This document shows, one piece after another, positions 56,946-64,000 of a DNA stretch of 64,000 nucleotides. Each line of letters begins with the position of its first letter. The stretch's first letter is position 1. The stretch comes from MGIIa-L3 sp11892u. Lineage in GTDB: Archaea; Thermoplasmatota; Poseidoniia; Poseidoniales; Poseidoniaceae. The notes beneath the pieces are model-generated. The model had not been told where the DNA came from and made no database searches. It saw only the letters and a list, made by a program, of their open reading frames with translations. The stretch covers positions 41,554 to 105,553 of the forward strand of contig CBFHXB010000005.1 in the NCBI GenBank assembly GCA_965659685.1. Reading direction: 5' to 3'. The translations under genes were made by a program, and so were the position numbers.

Positions 56946-57893
56946 TCACCCGAGCGTCCAACTCTGCGTGATGGCGCCGGCAAGGCGGATCTCAACCTGA
57001 GATCCGCCGCCTTGCACCGTGGCGGTCAATTGGTATTCACCGGAGACCGACGGAATGGAACCCACCGCACCGCGTTCCACCGAACCGGCCCCCCAAGCTC
57101 GGCTGAGAGGAGAAGCACTGGTGTGGTCGCGAAGCACCAAGGAACCGCTGCCACCCGCCGCGATGTCCACGTCGAGGTACCACACCAACCGGTCGAAACC
57201 GGCGCCCGAGGGATGCCCATCGTCCATGAAACTGTCTCGGAACTCCGCATCGCTGTCGGTGTACACGTCGGTGAAGAGGTCGGTGGCCCGCAGGAAGTGG
57301 ACCTGTCCTTCGTGGTCCGTACCGGATCCAGCGAGCACCATGCGCAGGCGGTCGACCCCGGCCGGGTCGGTCCACGTCAAATCGCGAAGGAAGCCGACGC
57401 CACCGTCCATCGTGTAGCGCAGGTCGTGGCCGTCTGCTGACGTTGCAACGACCGTCGCCACACCCCGGTCCACAAGGGTGGTGGTGGCGCTCCATTCCTG
57501 ACCGAGGAGGGTAAAGGTCCAGGTGTCGTCACGCTCGAAGGGGAAGGAAAACACGAGCTGAGGGGCGCCGTTTTCGTACACGCTCAGCGCGTCCATGGTC
57601 ACGCGACCAAGGAAGGGGTTGTGGTTGACCACCGCGTGGCGCATGGCCTCACGTTCGCTCGAAATGCCGAGCATCCATTGCTCCTCAACCGGATCTTCGT
57701 CGGCGACGACCAAACGAGCCGAGTCTTCACCAAACTCGGGCGTCACGAAGGTGTAGAGCCACCAATCCCCCACTTCCCAAGGCGGGGCAACGAGGCCTTC
57801 TTCAGCGGCTTTTTCTGCGTCCGTGCGCGGTCCCTCAAGGCAACCGGCCATGGCCGGAAGCAGCAAGAGGACGACCAACAGCGTGGCGCGCAT
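56946..57893 (-). CDS. Hypothetical lipoprotein
   Basis: A 315-residue product with a short signal peptide and lipobox (LLLLPAMAGC; Cys18 would be lipidated). The rest is beta-rich and acidic with many Trp residues (PPWEVGDWWLYTF, FPFERDDTWTFTLLGQEW, MDGGVGFLRDLTW), suggesting an extracellular beta domain. No family is recognised. It is directly upstream of the esterase gene and downstream of the membrane pyrophosphatase gene on the same strand. Confidence 0.8.
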   Translation of the reverse strand: MRATLLVVLLLLPAMAGCLEGPRTDAEKAAEEGLVAPPWEVGDWWLYTFVTPEFGEDSARLVVADEDPVEEQWMLGISSEREAMRHAVVNHNPFLGRVTMDALSVYENGAPQLVFSFPFERDDTWTFTLLGQEWSATTTLVDRGVATVVATSADGHDLRYTMDGGVGFLRDLTWTDPAGVDRLRMVLAGSGTDHEGQVHFLRATDLFTDVYTDSDAEFRDSFMDDGHPSGAGFDRLVWYLDVDIAAGGSGSLVLRDHTSASPLSRAWGAGSVERGAVGSIPSVSGEYQLTATVQGGGSQVEIRLAGAITQSWTLG

Positions 57894-57935
57894 GACACGC
57901 CACTCAAGGCCGTGTTGATGAACCCGACGCGAAAC

Positions 57936-60047
57936 TCAGAGCAATCCGGTCGCGCTCAGGCTCGGGGCGATGACGACCGCCACGATGGACATGAGCTTGA
58001 TCAGGATGTTGAGCGAGGGGCCGGAGGTGTCCTTGAACGGGTCACCGATGGTGTCGCCAATCACGGCCGCGGAGTGGGCTTCATCGCCCTTCGCCGCACC
58101 TTCGATGTGGTCCTGCTCAATGGCCTTCTTCGCGTTGTCCCAAGCGCCACCGGCGTTGGCCATGAAGAGGGCCATCAGCACACCGGTCACCAGGGCGCCA
58201 GCCAGAAGACCGCCGAGGGCGGAAGCGCCCAAGACGAAGCCGACCACGATAGGTGCCACGATGGCGAGGGCGCCAGGAGGCATCATTTCGCGGAGGGCGG
58301 CCTTGGTCGAGATGTCAACGCAGGTGGCGGAGTCAGGCTTGACGCCCTCCTTGCCTTCGAGGAGACCGGGGATCTCACGGAACTGGCGGCGGATTTCTTC
58401 CACCATTTCGCCGGCGGCCTTGCCGACGGAATCCATGGTCATGGCCGCGACCACGAAGGGCAGGGAGCCACCGATGAGGAGCCCGATGACGACCATGGGG
58501 TCGTCGAGGGTCAGGTCAATGTCCACGCCGGACGCCGACACTGCGGTCTTGAAGGCCGCGAAGAGGGCGAGCGCGGTGAGGGCAGCCGAGCCGATGGCGA
58601 AGCCCTTGCCGACCGCGGCGGTGGTGTTCCCGATGGAGTCCAAGGCGTCGGTGATGGCGCGGACGTCGTCACCAAGTTCGGACATCTCGGCGATGCCGCC
58701 GGCGTTGTCGGCCACAGGGCCGTAGGCGTCCACGGTCATGGTCACGCCGACGGTGCCAAGCATGCCCATGGCGGCCATGGCGATGCCGTACAGACCGAGG
58801 TCTCCACCGCCCATGGCTTCGTTGGCACCATAGATGCCAATCGAGATGAGGATGATGGGAAGGAAGGTGGACATCATGCCCACGGAAAGGCCGGCGATGG
58901 CGTTGGTGGCCGGACCGGACTTGGACATCTGGCCGATCTTGGGGATGGCGCGAGGCTTGAGGCCGAACACGGGCTCGATGCCGGTGTAGTACTCCGTGAC
59001 CAGACCGATCAGAATGCCGACGACGCTTCCGAGGATGACCGCGTACATGGGTTCGTTGCCGGTCTCAAGTCCGAGGACGTTAATGGCGAGGAAACCACCA
59101 ATCCAGAACAGCAGTGCACCGATGAAGGTGGTGTTGCGCAGGGCGGCCGCTGGGTCCTTGCCGTTCTTGAGAACGGCCATAGAGAAGATGCCGACGATGG
59201 AGGCCACGTATCCGACGAAACCGAGGAGGATGGGGAGGAGCACGTAGTGGCTCACGTCCCCGGCAGCTGCGATTTCAGTCGACCCTTGTGCGATGACCAT
59301 CGCAGCGATGATGGAACCGACGAAGGACTCGAAGATGTCCGCACCCATGCCAGCCACGTCGCCCACGTTGTCGCCCACGTTGTCGGCGATCACGCCGGGG
59401 TTGCGGGGGTCGTCTTCGGGAAGACCGGCCTCGACCTTGCCGACCAGATCGGCGCCGACGTCAGCGGCCTTGGTGTAGATGCCACCGCCGACACGGGCGA
59501 AGAGCGCAATGCTGCTGGCACCCATACCGAACCCGGCGGCGTATTGGAGCGAGTTGCCGGTGTAGGCCGCGCCGTCGTCGGCGTTGCCAAGCCAGAAGGC
59601 GATGATGGAAATGCCGAGGAGGCCGAGTCCACCAACGGAGAGGCCCATCACGGCACCACCGTTGTAGGAGACCGCGAGCGCGGCGGGCTGACCACCGTTC
59701 TTTGCGGCCATGGCGGTGCGGCCGTTGGCCGAGGTAGCAGAGCGCATGCCGGAGAACCCGGCGGCGACGCTCGCAAGGGCACCAAGGATGAACGCGACGA
59801 CGGTTTCGACGCCACCGTCGCTGCCGTTGATGAGGAACAGCACCACGGACACGATGACGACGAAGACACCGATGTACCGGTATTCCGAGGTCAGGAAGGC
59901 CATCGCACCCTTCTGAATTTCTTCAGTGATGTCGGCGACCTTCTCGTTGTCGATCTCGATGCTGTCGTTCTGGCGGTACAGGATGAATGCGACAATCAAC
60001 CCAATCAGGGCGACGCCGGCGGCAATCAGGGGGATGTTCTCCAACAT
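57936..60047 (-). CDS. hppA: Membrane-bound ion-translocating pyrophosphatase, K+-dependent type
   Basis: Couples hydrolysis of pyrophosphate to H+ or Na+ export. The 703-residue product has the family length and about 16 helices. The substrate site is complete: DVGADLVGKVE (197-207), EDDPRNP (211-217) and DNVGDNVGD (222-230), with the matching Asp/Lys clusters near the C-terminus. The stretch NTTAAVGKGFAIGSAAL (474-490) has Ala where K+-independent enzymes carry Lys, so it belongs with the K+-dependent group; H+ versus Na+ pumping is not resolved here. The frame is open upstream, but the ATG at 60047 follows a GAGGTG ribosome-binding site and starts the first helix. A TATA-like CTTATGTAAG lies further upstream. 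Confidence 0.96.
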   Translation of the reverse strand: MLENIPLIAAGVALIGLIVAFILYRQNDSIEIDNEKVADITEEIQKGAMAFLTSEYRYIGVFVVIVSVVLFLINGSDGGVETVVAFILGALASVAAGFSGMRSATSANGRTAMAAKNGGQPAALAVSYNGGAVMGLSVGGLGLLGISIIAFWLGNADDGAAYTGNSLQYAAGFGMGASSIALFARVGGGIYTKAADVGADLVGKVEAGLPEDDPRNPGVIADNVGDNVGDVAGMGADIFESFVGSIIAAMVIAQGSTEIAAAGDVSHYVLLPILLGFVGYVASIVGIFSMAVLKNGKDPAAALRNTTFIGALLFWIGGFLAINVLGLETGNEPMYAVILGSVVGILIGLVTEYYTGIEPVFGLKPRAIPKIGQMSKSGPATNAIAGLSVGMMSTFLPIILISIGIYGANEAMGGGDLGLYGIAMAAMGMLGTVGVTMTVDAYGPVADNAGGIAEMSELGDDVRAITDALDSIGNTTAAVGKGFAIGSAALTALALFAAFKTAVSASGVDIDLTLDDPMVVIGLLIGGSLPFVVAAMTMDSVGKAAGEMVEEIRRQFREIPGLLEGKEGVKPDSATCVDISTKAALREMMPPGALAIVAPIVVGFVLGASALGGLLAGALVTGVLMALFMANAGGAWDNAKKAIEQDHIEGAAKGDEAHSAAVIGDTIGDPFKDTSGPSLNILIKLMSIVAVVIAPSLSATGLL

Positions 60048-60139
60048 AATGGGCACCTCTTGCCCCCCGCGACCTGAGAACCTTACATAAGTGGTTCCCC
60101 ATGCTTTCGGGCCTCTGCTGCCCGTTTCGGGGGTCCTCC

Positions 60140-60874
60140 TTAGGCGTCGTTCCATTCCTCAAGCCAACGCTCGACCAAATCAGGGAGGACTTGGCCCGCC
60201 GGCGCGAGGTGAACCTCATCGAAGTCGTCCACATTCACGGGAGCCTCGAGGTTCACGAGGACGGTTCGCGCCCCAGCCCATCGGGCCGCGGAGGCGATGC
60301 CCGCAGCCGGATGGACGTGCCCCGAGGTGCCCACGACGACACACAGATCACCCTCACCAAGAGCATCGATGGCCGCGTGAATCTGTTGCATGCCAATCGG
60401 AATTTCGCCAAACCACACGATGTCGGGTCGCATTCGAGAGGCCTCTGCGCAACACCGGCACTCCACGAAGGTCGACGGGTCGAGGTCCATCTGATCCATC
60501 CGTTCCTCGCTTTGTCCGCTTTGCTCGCATCGGAGCATGCGAAGTTGTCCGTGCATTGGCAACAAAGATCGGGAGCCTGCGCGCTGGTGAAGGTCGTCGA
60601 CGTTTTGCGAGATAAGAAGCATCTCGGGCCCTTCTTGTTCCAAACGGACCAGCGCGTGATGCGCGGCGTTGGGTTCGACGTCCAACAGCGCCCTTCGGCG
60701 CAGGGTGTAGAAGCGCCACACGGTTTCAGCGTCACGCCACCACGCGGCCGGCGTGGCCACGTCTTCGATGCGGTGCCCTTCCCAAAGTCCGTCGCTTCCG
60801 CGAAAGGTCGCCAAGCCCGATTCCGCAGAGATGCCTGCCCCGGTCAGCACCACGATACGCTTTGGCCGAGGCAT
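60140..60874 (-). CDS. Sirtuin, NAD+-dependent protein deacylase
   Basis: A 244-residue Sir2-family enzyme removing acyl groups from lysines with NAD+. The NAD motif GAGISAESGLATFR starts at residue 12. SQNVDDLHQRAG, the catalytic His in LPMHGQL and GTSGHVHPAAG are present. The Y-x-x-R pair that marks class III (desuccinylase/demalonylase-type) sirtuins is seen in FYTLRRRAL. The zinc module is unusual: the first pair shows only one cysteine (RCEQS), while the second site has CRCC. It is divergent from the NifU-domain gene and upstream of hppA on the same strand. Confidence 0.92.
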   Translation of the reverse strand: MPRPKRIVVLTGAGISAESGLATFRGSDGLWEGHRIEDVATPAAWWRDAETVWRFYTLRRRALLDVEPNAAHHALVRLEQEGPEMLLISQNVDDLHQRAGSRSLLPMHGQLRMLRCEQSGQSEERMDQMDLDPSTFVECRCCAEASRMRPDIVWFGEIPIGMQQIHAAIDALGEGDLCVVVGTSGHVHPAAGIASAARWAGARTVLVNLEAPVNVDDFDEVHLAPAGQVLPDLVERWLEEWNDA

Positions 60875-60953
60875 GCGCCCCAGTGACCCCCACCTTCTTT
60901 CAAATCACCTTGATGGAGCGAGCCTTCAAACACCCCGGCCGCAAGGGAGAGGC

Positions 60954-61265
60954 ATGGCCATCTCCGCAGACGAGGTCCTCGCCGAAATCGGCCCGGTGCA
61001 AGAGGTGCTTGACGCCCACGACGGCATCGTCAACGTCCTCGACACCAGCGGTGGCGTGGTGATGCTCTCCCTCGAAGGCGGGTGCACCGGATGTTCCTCC
61101 ACGCCGATGACGGCGATGCAGATTTACTACGCCCTCAAGCAATTGGACACCGTCGAGGACGTGGTCTTTGTCAACGGAGAATTGCCGGAATACATGCGGA
61201 CCTTCATCGATCAGCGCATGGCTGCCGAAGCCGAAGACGGCCAACCGATGGGCGAAATCGTCTGA
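60954..61265 (+). CDS. NifU C-terminal-domain iron-sulfur scaffold protein
   Basis: A 103-residue protein consisting of a single Nfu-type domain, with the cluster-binding pair Cys44 and Cys47 in EGGCTGCSSTPMT. Such proteins carry and deliver Fe-S clusters. The frame is open upstream to 60753, but the ATG at 60954 follows a GGGAGAGG sequence and gives the normal domain start. It is convergent with the small membrane protein at 61271. Confidence 0.93.
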   Translation: MAISADEVLAEIGPVQEVLDAHDGIVNVLDTSGGVVMLSLEGGCTGCSSTPMTAMQIYYALKQLDTVEDVVFVNGELPEYMRTFIDQRMAAEAEDGQPMGEIV

Positions 61266-61270
61266 GGGGT

Positions 61271-61660
61271 TCACTCCGATTCGTCGTCCGACCGCCCGAT
61301 GCTGTGCGGGTTGGCTCCAAAACTGACGTTCGTTCCTTTGATGTTCATGCGGGCCGCGACGGCGATCAAGACGCAGAACAGCGACAGCGGCCGTGGGAGG
61401 TAATTCGACCCCCACAACTCCCCGCCTGCAAGGGACAGCCACCAGAGTACTCCGGCCGCGAGGACCAACACCAGAGAAATGACGTTCTGCGCCACCCGCT
61501 CCGCGGCAGGTGAGCGGGACAGCGTGGCGATGAAGGTGAACAAAACGGCTGCCACCCCGCAGAGGGTTTCCGCCAAGGCCTCGATGAGGTGCACCGCGAC
61601 CATGGAAAGCGCTGCAGGCGCTGCCTCATGAAGTGTGCGAGACGGTCGTAAGGTTCTCAT
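61271..61660 (-). CDS. Small membrane protein
   Basis: A 129-residue product with three hydrophobic helices (LSMVAVHLIEALAETLCGVAAVLFTF, VAQNVISLVLVLAAGVLWWLSLAGG and PRPLSLFCVLIAVAARM) and a polar, acidic C-terminus. A start eight codons further upstream is possible. No family is recognised. It is divergent from the PolX-like gene, with only 22 bases between the starts. Confidence 0.65.
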   Translation of the reverse strand: MRTLRPSRTLHEAAPAALSMVAVHLIEALAETLCGVAAVLFTFIATLSRSPAAERVAQNVISLVLVLAAGVLWWLSLAGGELWGSNYLPRPLSLFCVLIAVAARMNIKGTNVSFGANPHSIGRSDDESE

Positions 61661-61682
61661 GCGCCGTGCAGGACCCTGAAGC

Positions 61683-63632
61683 ATGGCCGGAGGAGGATTC
61701 AGCTTGCCACGCCCCCGGCCCCGCGGCCCGCCTTTCTTTGGCCGAAACCAAGTGGCTGCGGCCTTGCATCAAGTCGGTGTGCTGCTCGAATTGGCCGATG
61801 CCAACGTGTTCCGTATCCGCTCCTACCAGAACGGATCCAGAACCCTCGGGACGCTGACCGATGACCTGTGGGAACTGGTGGAAACCGGTCGCCTGGTGGA
61901 CATCAAAGGCATCGGCAAGGGCTTGGCTTCTGCCATCGAACAAGCCATGCGCGAAGGAGCATGGCCAACCGATTGGGTGGACCTGCACACCAACACGCCA
62001 CCCGGCATGCTGGAGATGCTCGACATTCCTGGCTTGGGTCCGAAGCGAATTCGAATGATGCACGAGGCCTTGGGCGTCGCGTCCATTGCGGATCTTCGAG
62101 AGGCCTGTGAAGCAGGACAGGTGGCTGAACTGAAAGGGTTCGGCGCGAAGTCCCAAACCAAACTCCTCGACGGGATTGACCTGCTGGCTCGCTTCCGCTC
62201 GCGCCGCCGCCTCGACATCGGCCTGATGTACGGCGAGGCCTTCCAACGACGGGTCGCCGACATCGACGGCGTGCAAGAGGCGATTCTGGCAGGTTCCGCT
62301 CGACGTCGGAGGGAAACCATCGGCGACCTTGACCTGGTCGTGGCGGTTGAAGAGGCGGACCACGCCGCGGTCGCTGAGGCCATCCTTGCCCTTCCCGGCA
62401 TCGCCGACGTCAAGGGCGCGGGATCGTCGAAAATCAGCCTCATCCTCGACACCGAGATTTTCGACGAGGCCTTCACCCTTCCCCACCTTGACGCCAACGT
62501 CTTGGACGCCATCGGTGGTTCAGAGTACGAGTCGATGGAGGCGGGCGGCACCATCGACGCCCAAGTTCGCTTGGTTCCACCCGAGGTGGCACCGTTCACC
62601 TTGGCCTACTTCACGGGCAGCAAGGAACACAACATCGCCATGCGGCAGCGGGCGATCGATCAGGGCCTGCGTCTGAACGAATTCGGTCTCATCCCTGAAG
62701 CGCTCGCAGGGGACCTGAAAGGAATGGACGCTGCGGTCCACTCACTCAAAGCGGCCACGGAAGCCGACATCTACGCGCATCTGGGCTTGTCCTACGTCCC
62801 ACCGGAACTTCGTGAGGACATGGGTGAAGTCGCCGCAGCGGTCAACGACGGGCTGCCGTCTTTGCTCGAACCCACCATGGTGCGGGGAAGCCTCCACAAC
62901 CACACCAACCTCTCGGACGGCGAGGCCAGCTTGGAAGTCATGGCCGATGCAGCCCAGCGCATGGGTTGGTCATGGCTTGGTTTGGCCGACCACTCACCGA
63001 CGCTGGTCGTGGCCAACGGTGCATCGGCAGATGACCTCCTGGCACAAGGGGCCAGCGTGCGCTCTGCCAACGCCGAATGGGCCGAACACGGCAAGGATTT
63101 CCGCTTGTTCCATGGCGTGGAATCCGACGTGTTGGACGGCGGTCGATTGGATCACCCCGACGAGGTGCTGAACGAGTTGGATTACGTCGTAGCCAGCGTC
63201 CACGCCCTCGGCCGTTGGCGCGGGCGTGACGAACAGACGAACACGGAGGAGTTGCTGAAGGCCATCGACCACCCGGCCACCACCGTGCTGGGCCACCCCA
63301 CCGGACGCATCCTGCAAGGACGGGACGGTTACGAAGTGGATTTGATGGCGGTGCTTGACCACATGGCGGAACACAACGCGGACGGGCGGCTCAAGGCGAT
63401 GGAATTGAACGCCAGCCCCTACCGGCTTGACCTCGACTGGCGGCATTGCAAGCGAGCCAAAGAATTGGGCGTCCCAGTCGTCATCAACCCCGACGCACAC
63501 TCCGTGCGCGGCCTCACTGACATCGCCTACGGCGTCATGGCGGCACGACGCGGTTGGCTCGGGCCTGACGACGTGCTCAACACCCTGGGTGGAGAAGCGA
63601 TGGCCGCGCGCTTGCGTGGCGACGAAGGTTGA
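61683..63632 (+). CDS. polX: DNA polymerase X-family protein with C-terminal PHP domain
   Basis: A 649-residue repair polymerase of bacterial/archaeal PolX type. The N-terminal helix-hairpin-helix part is at about 20-165 (DIKGIGKGLASAIEQ, then IPGLGPKRIRMMHE and LKGFGAKSQTKLLDG). The palm has the nucleotidyl-transfer motif GS at 204-205 and the metal aspartates Asp215 and Asp217 in GDLDLVV, with a third acidic residue in IDAQVRLV. The PHP phosphoesterase domain starts near 395 (GSLHNHTNLSDG, then GLADHSP, HPTGRIL and NPDAHS). The combination suggests gap filling with 3' end processing in base-excision repair. The short distance to the divergent gene implies overlapping promoters. Confidence 0.95.
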   Translation: MAGGGFSLPRPRPRGPPFFGRNQVAAALHQVGVLLELADANVFRIRSYQNGSRTLGTLTDDLWELVETGRLVDIKGIGKGLASAIEQAMREGAWPTDWVDLHTNTPPGMLEMLDIPGLGPKRIRMMHEALGVASIADLREACEAGQVAELKGFGAKSQTKLLDGIDLLARFRSRRRLDIGLMYGEAFQRRVADIDGVQEAILAGSARRRRETIGDLDLVVAVEEADHAAVAEAILALPGIADVKGAGSSKISLILDTEIFDEAFTLPHLDANVLDAIGGSEYESMEAGGTIDAQVRLVPPEVAPFTLAYFTGSKEHNIAMRQRAIDQGLRLNEFGLIPEALAGDLKGMDAAVHSLKAATEADIYAHLGLSYVPPELREDMGEVAAAVNDGLPSLLEPTMVRGSLHNHTNLSDGEASLEVMADAAQRMGWSWLGLADHSPTLVVANGASADDLLAQGASVRSANAEWAEHGKDFRLFHGVESDVLDGGRLDHPDEVLNELDYVVASVHALGRWRGRDEQTNTEELLKAIDHPATTVLGHPTGRILQGRDGYEVDLMAVLDHMAEHNADGRLKAMELNASPYRLDLDWRHCKRAKELGVPVVINPDAHSVRGLTDIAYGVMAARRGWLGPDDVLNTLGGEAMAARLRGDEG

Positions 63633-63658
63633 AGCGTCATCGGGAGGCACGGCAAGGC

Positions 63659-63868
63659 ATGCGTACCGTTAGTGCCTTGTCGTTCGCGGGTGTGTTGGCC
63701 ATCCCGGGCATGTTGCTCGGGTTGTTGGTGTGGTACCTCATCGGCCAACCCAGTGGAACGTGGAATCCCGGCGTGGTCTTTGCGTGCAACCTGATTCCGC
63801 TCGGTTCGATCGTTGGCGGTTTCATCATTGGCTGGCGCTCAGGACGCGATCCTGTCGTCGAAAACTGA
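63659..63868 (+). CDS. Small membrane protein with two helices
   Basis: A 69-residue product with two hydrophobic segments (SALSFAGVLAIPGMLLGLLVWYLIG and VVFACNLIPLGSIVGGFIIGW) separated by a short polar loop. No family is recognised. It starts 27 bases after polX, preceded by GGGAGGC, and may be co-transcribed. A TTG at 63629 would give a longer form. Confidence 0.6.
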   Translation: MRTVSALSFAGVLAIPGMLLGLLVWYLIGQPSGTWNPGVVFACNLIPLGSIVGGFIIGWRSGRDPVVEN

Positions 63869-63883
63869 CGCAAGGGTAGCGAG

Positions 63884-63977
63884 TGATTCGACCCACTGCA
63901 AGCCCTCTGATTGGGTCAAAACGAATCAGTGAGTTTGTGCTTTGACCCTATGATTCGACGAATTGTGGATTGAATCA
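63884..63977. repeat. Cluster of TGATTC-core repeats and an 8-base inverted repeat
   Basis: Within 94 bases of AT-rich, gene-free DNA the core TGATTC(GAC) occurs as TGATTCGAC at 63884 and 63951, an imperfect TGATTGGG at 63908, and in the opposite orientation at 63922-63928 and 63971-63977. GGGTCAAA (63913-63920) and TTTGACCC (63941-63948) form an inverted repeat. This could be an operator region for a gene beyond the window, or initiator-protein sites. The right edge cuts the region. Confidence 0.5.
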
Positions 63978-64000
63978 GGCTTTCAATTCTGCCACAAGTT

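Noticed and set aside
57621..60077. An 818-codon plus-strand open frame
   Set aside because: Antisense to hppA; its His/Asp/Gly-rich product is the reverse reading of conserved pyrophosphatase codons.

Overview
The window is a GC-rich, densely coded piece of an archaeal chromosome. The evidence is the set of archaeal information-processing genes: replication factor C small subunit, the DP1 subunit of DNA polymerase D, pelota, Nob1, and the GatD subunit of the archaeal Glu-tRNA(Gln) amidotransferase. A tRNA-Met is also interrupted by an intron with a textbook bulge-helix-bulge splice site. These sit beside bacterial-type metabolic genes (formate-tetrahydrofolate ligase, acyl-CoA carboxyltransferase, MsrA, a PolX/PHP protein) and very large secreted proteins. 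This mix fits a planktonic marine euryarchaeon of the Poseidoniales (Marine Group II) type. That placement is inference; no rRNA gene is present to prove it.

Layout. 1-4.5 kb: the N-terminal part of a huge secreted protein cut by the left edge, sharing a promoter region with rfcS. 4.6-9.9 kb: rfcS, a small ORF, a membrane protein, the intron-containing tRNA-Met, gatD and a propionyl/acetyl-CoA carboxylase-type carboxyltransferase. 9.9-13.4 kb (minus): a shikimate-dehydrogenase-like gene and a membrane-anchored alpha/beta-hydrolase-like protein whose nucleophile position is glycine. 13.5-16.3 kb: two small membrane proteins, NfeD-like and flotillin. 16.4-22.7 kb: fhs, pelA, a small hypothetical, tRNA-Val, pncC, DP1 and a HAD phosphatase. 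22.8-36.5 kb: one uninterrupted 4577-codon minus-strand gene for a surface protein. 36.5-37.2 kb: the only long gene-free stretch. 37.2-45.8 kb (minus): a 1066-residue anchored surface protein and an ABC exporter with a 1530-residue FtsX-type permease.

45.8-49.9 kb: MoaD-like, TatA, Nob1, a VTT/DedA-type membrane protein, tRNA-Glu and a 5'-nucleotidase lipoprotein. 50-53.9 kb: a 1309-residue polytopic membrane protein. 54-57.9 kb: a redox group (pirin, MsrA, flavin reductase, glutaredoxin) followed by an esterase and a lipoprotein. 57.9-63.9 kb: membrane pyrophosphatase, sirtuin, NifU-domain protein, small membrane proteins and PolX. The right end carries an AT-rich cluster of TGATTC-core repeats.

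The most unusual object is the 4577-residue protein. It starts with an ordinary secretion signal, carries roughly 2000 residues of parallel beta-helix and then carbohydrate-binding-like and cadherin-like domains. It ends with a transmembrane anchor followed directly by a complete archaeal type IV pilin N-terminal signature. Several promoters have a TATA box only about 25 bases upstream of the start codon, pointing to leaderless transcripts.
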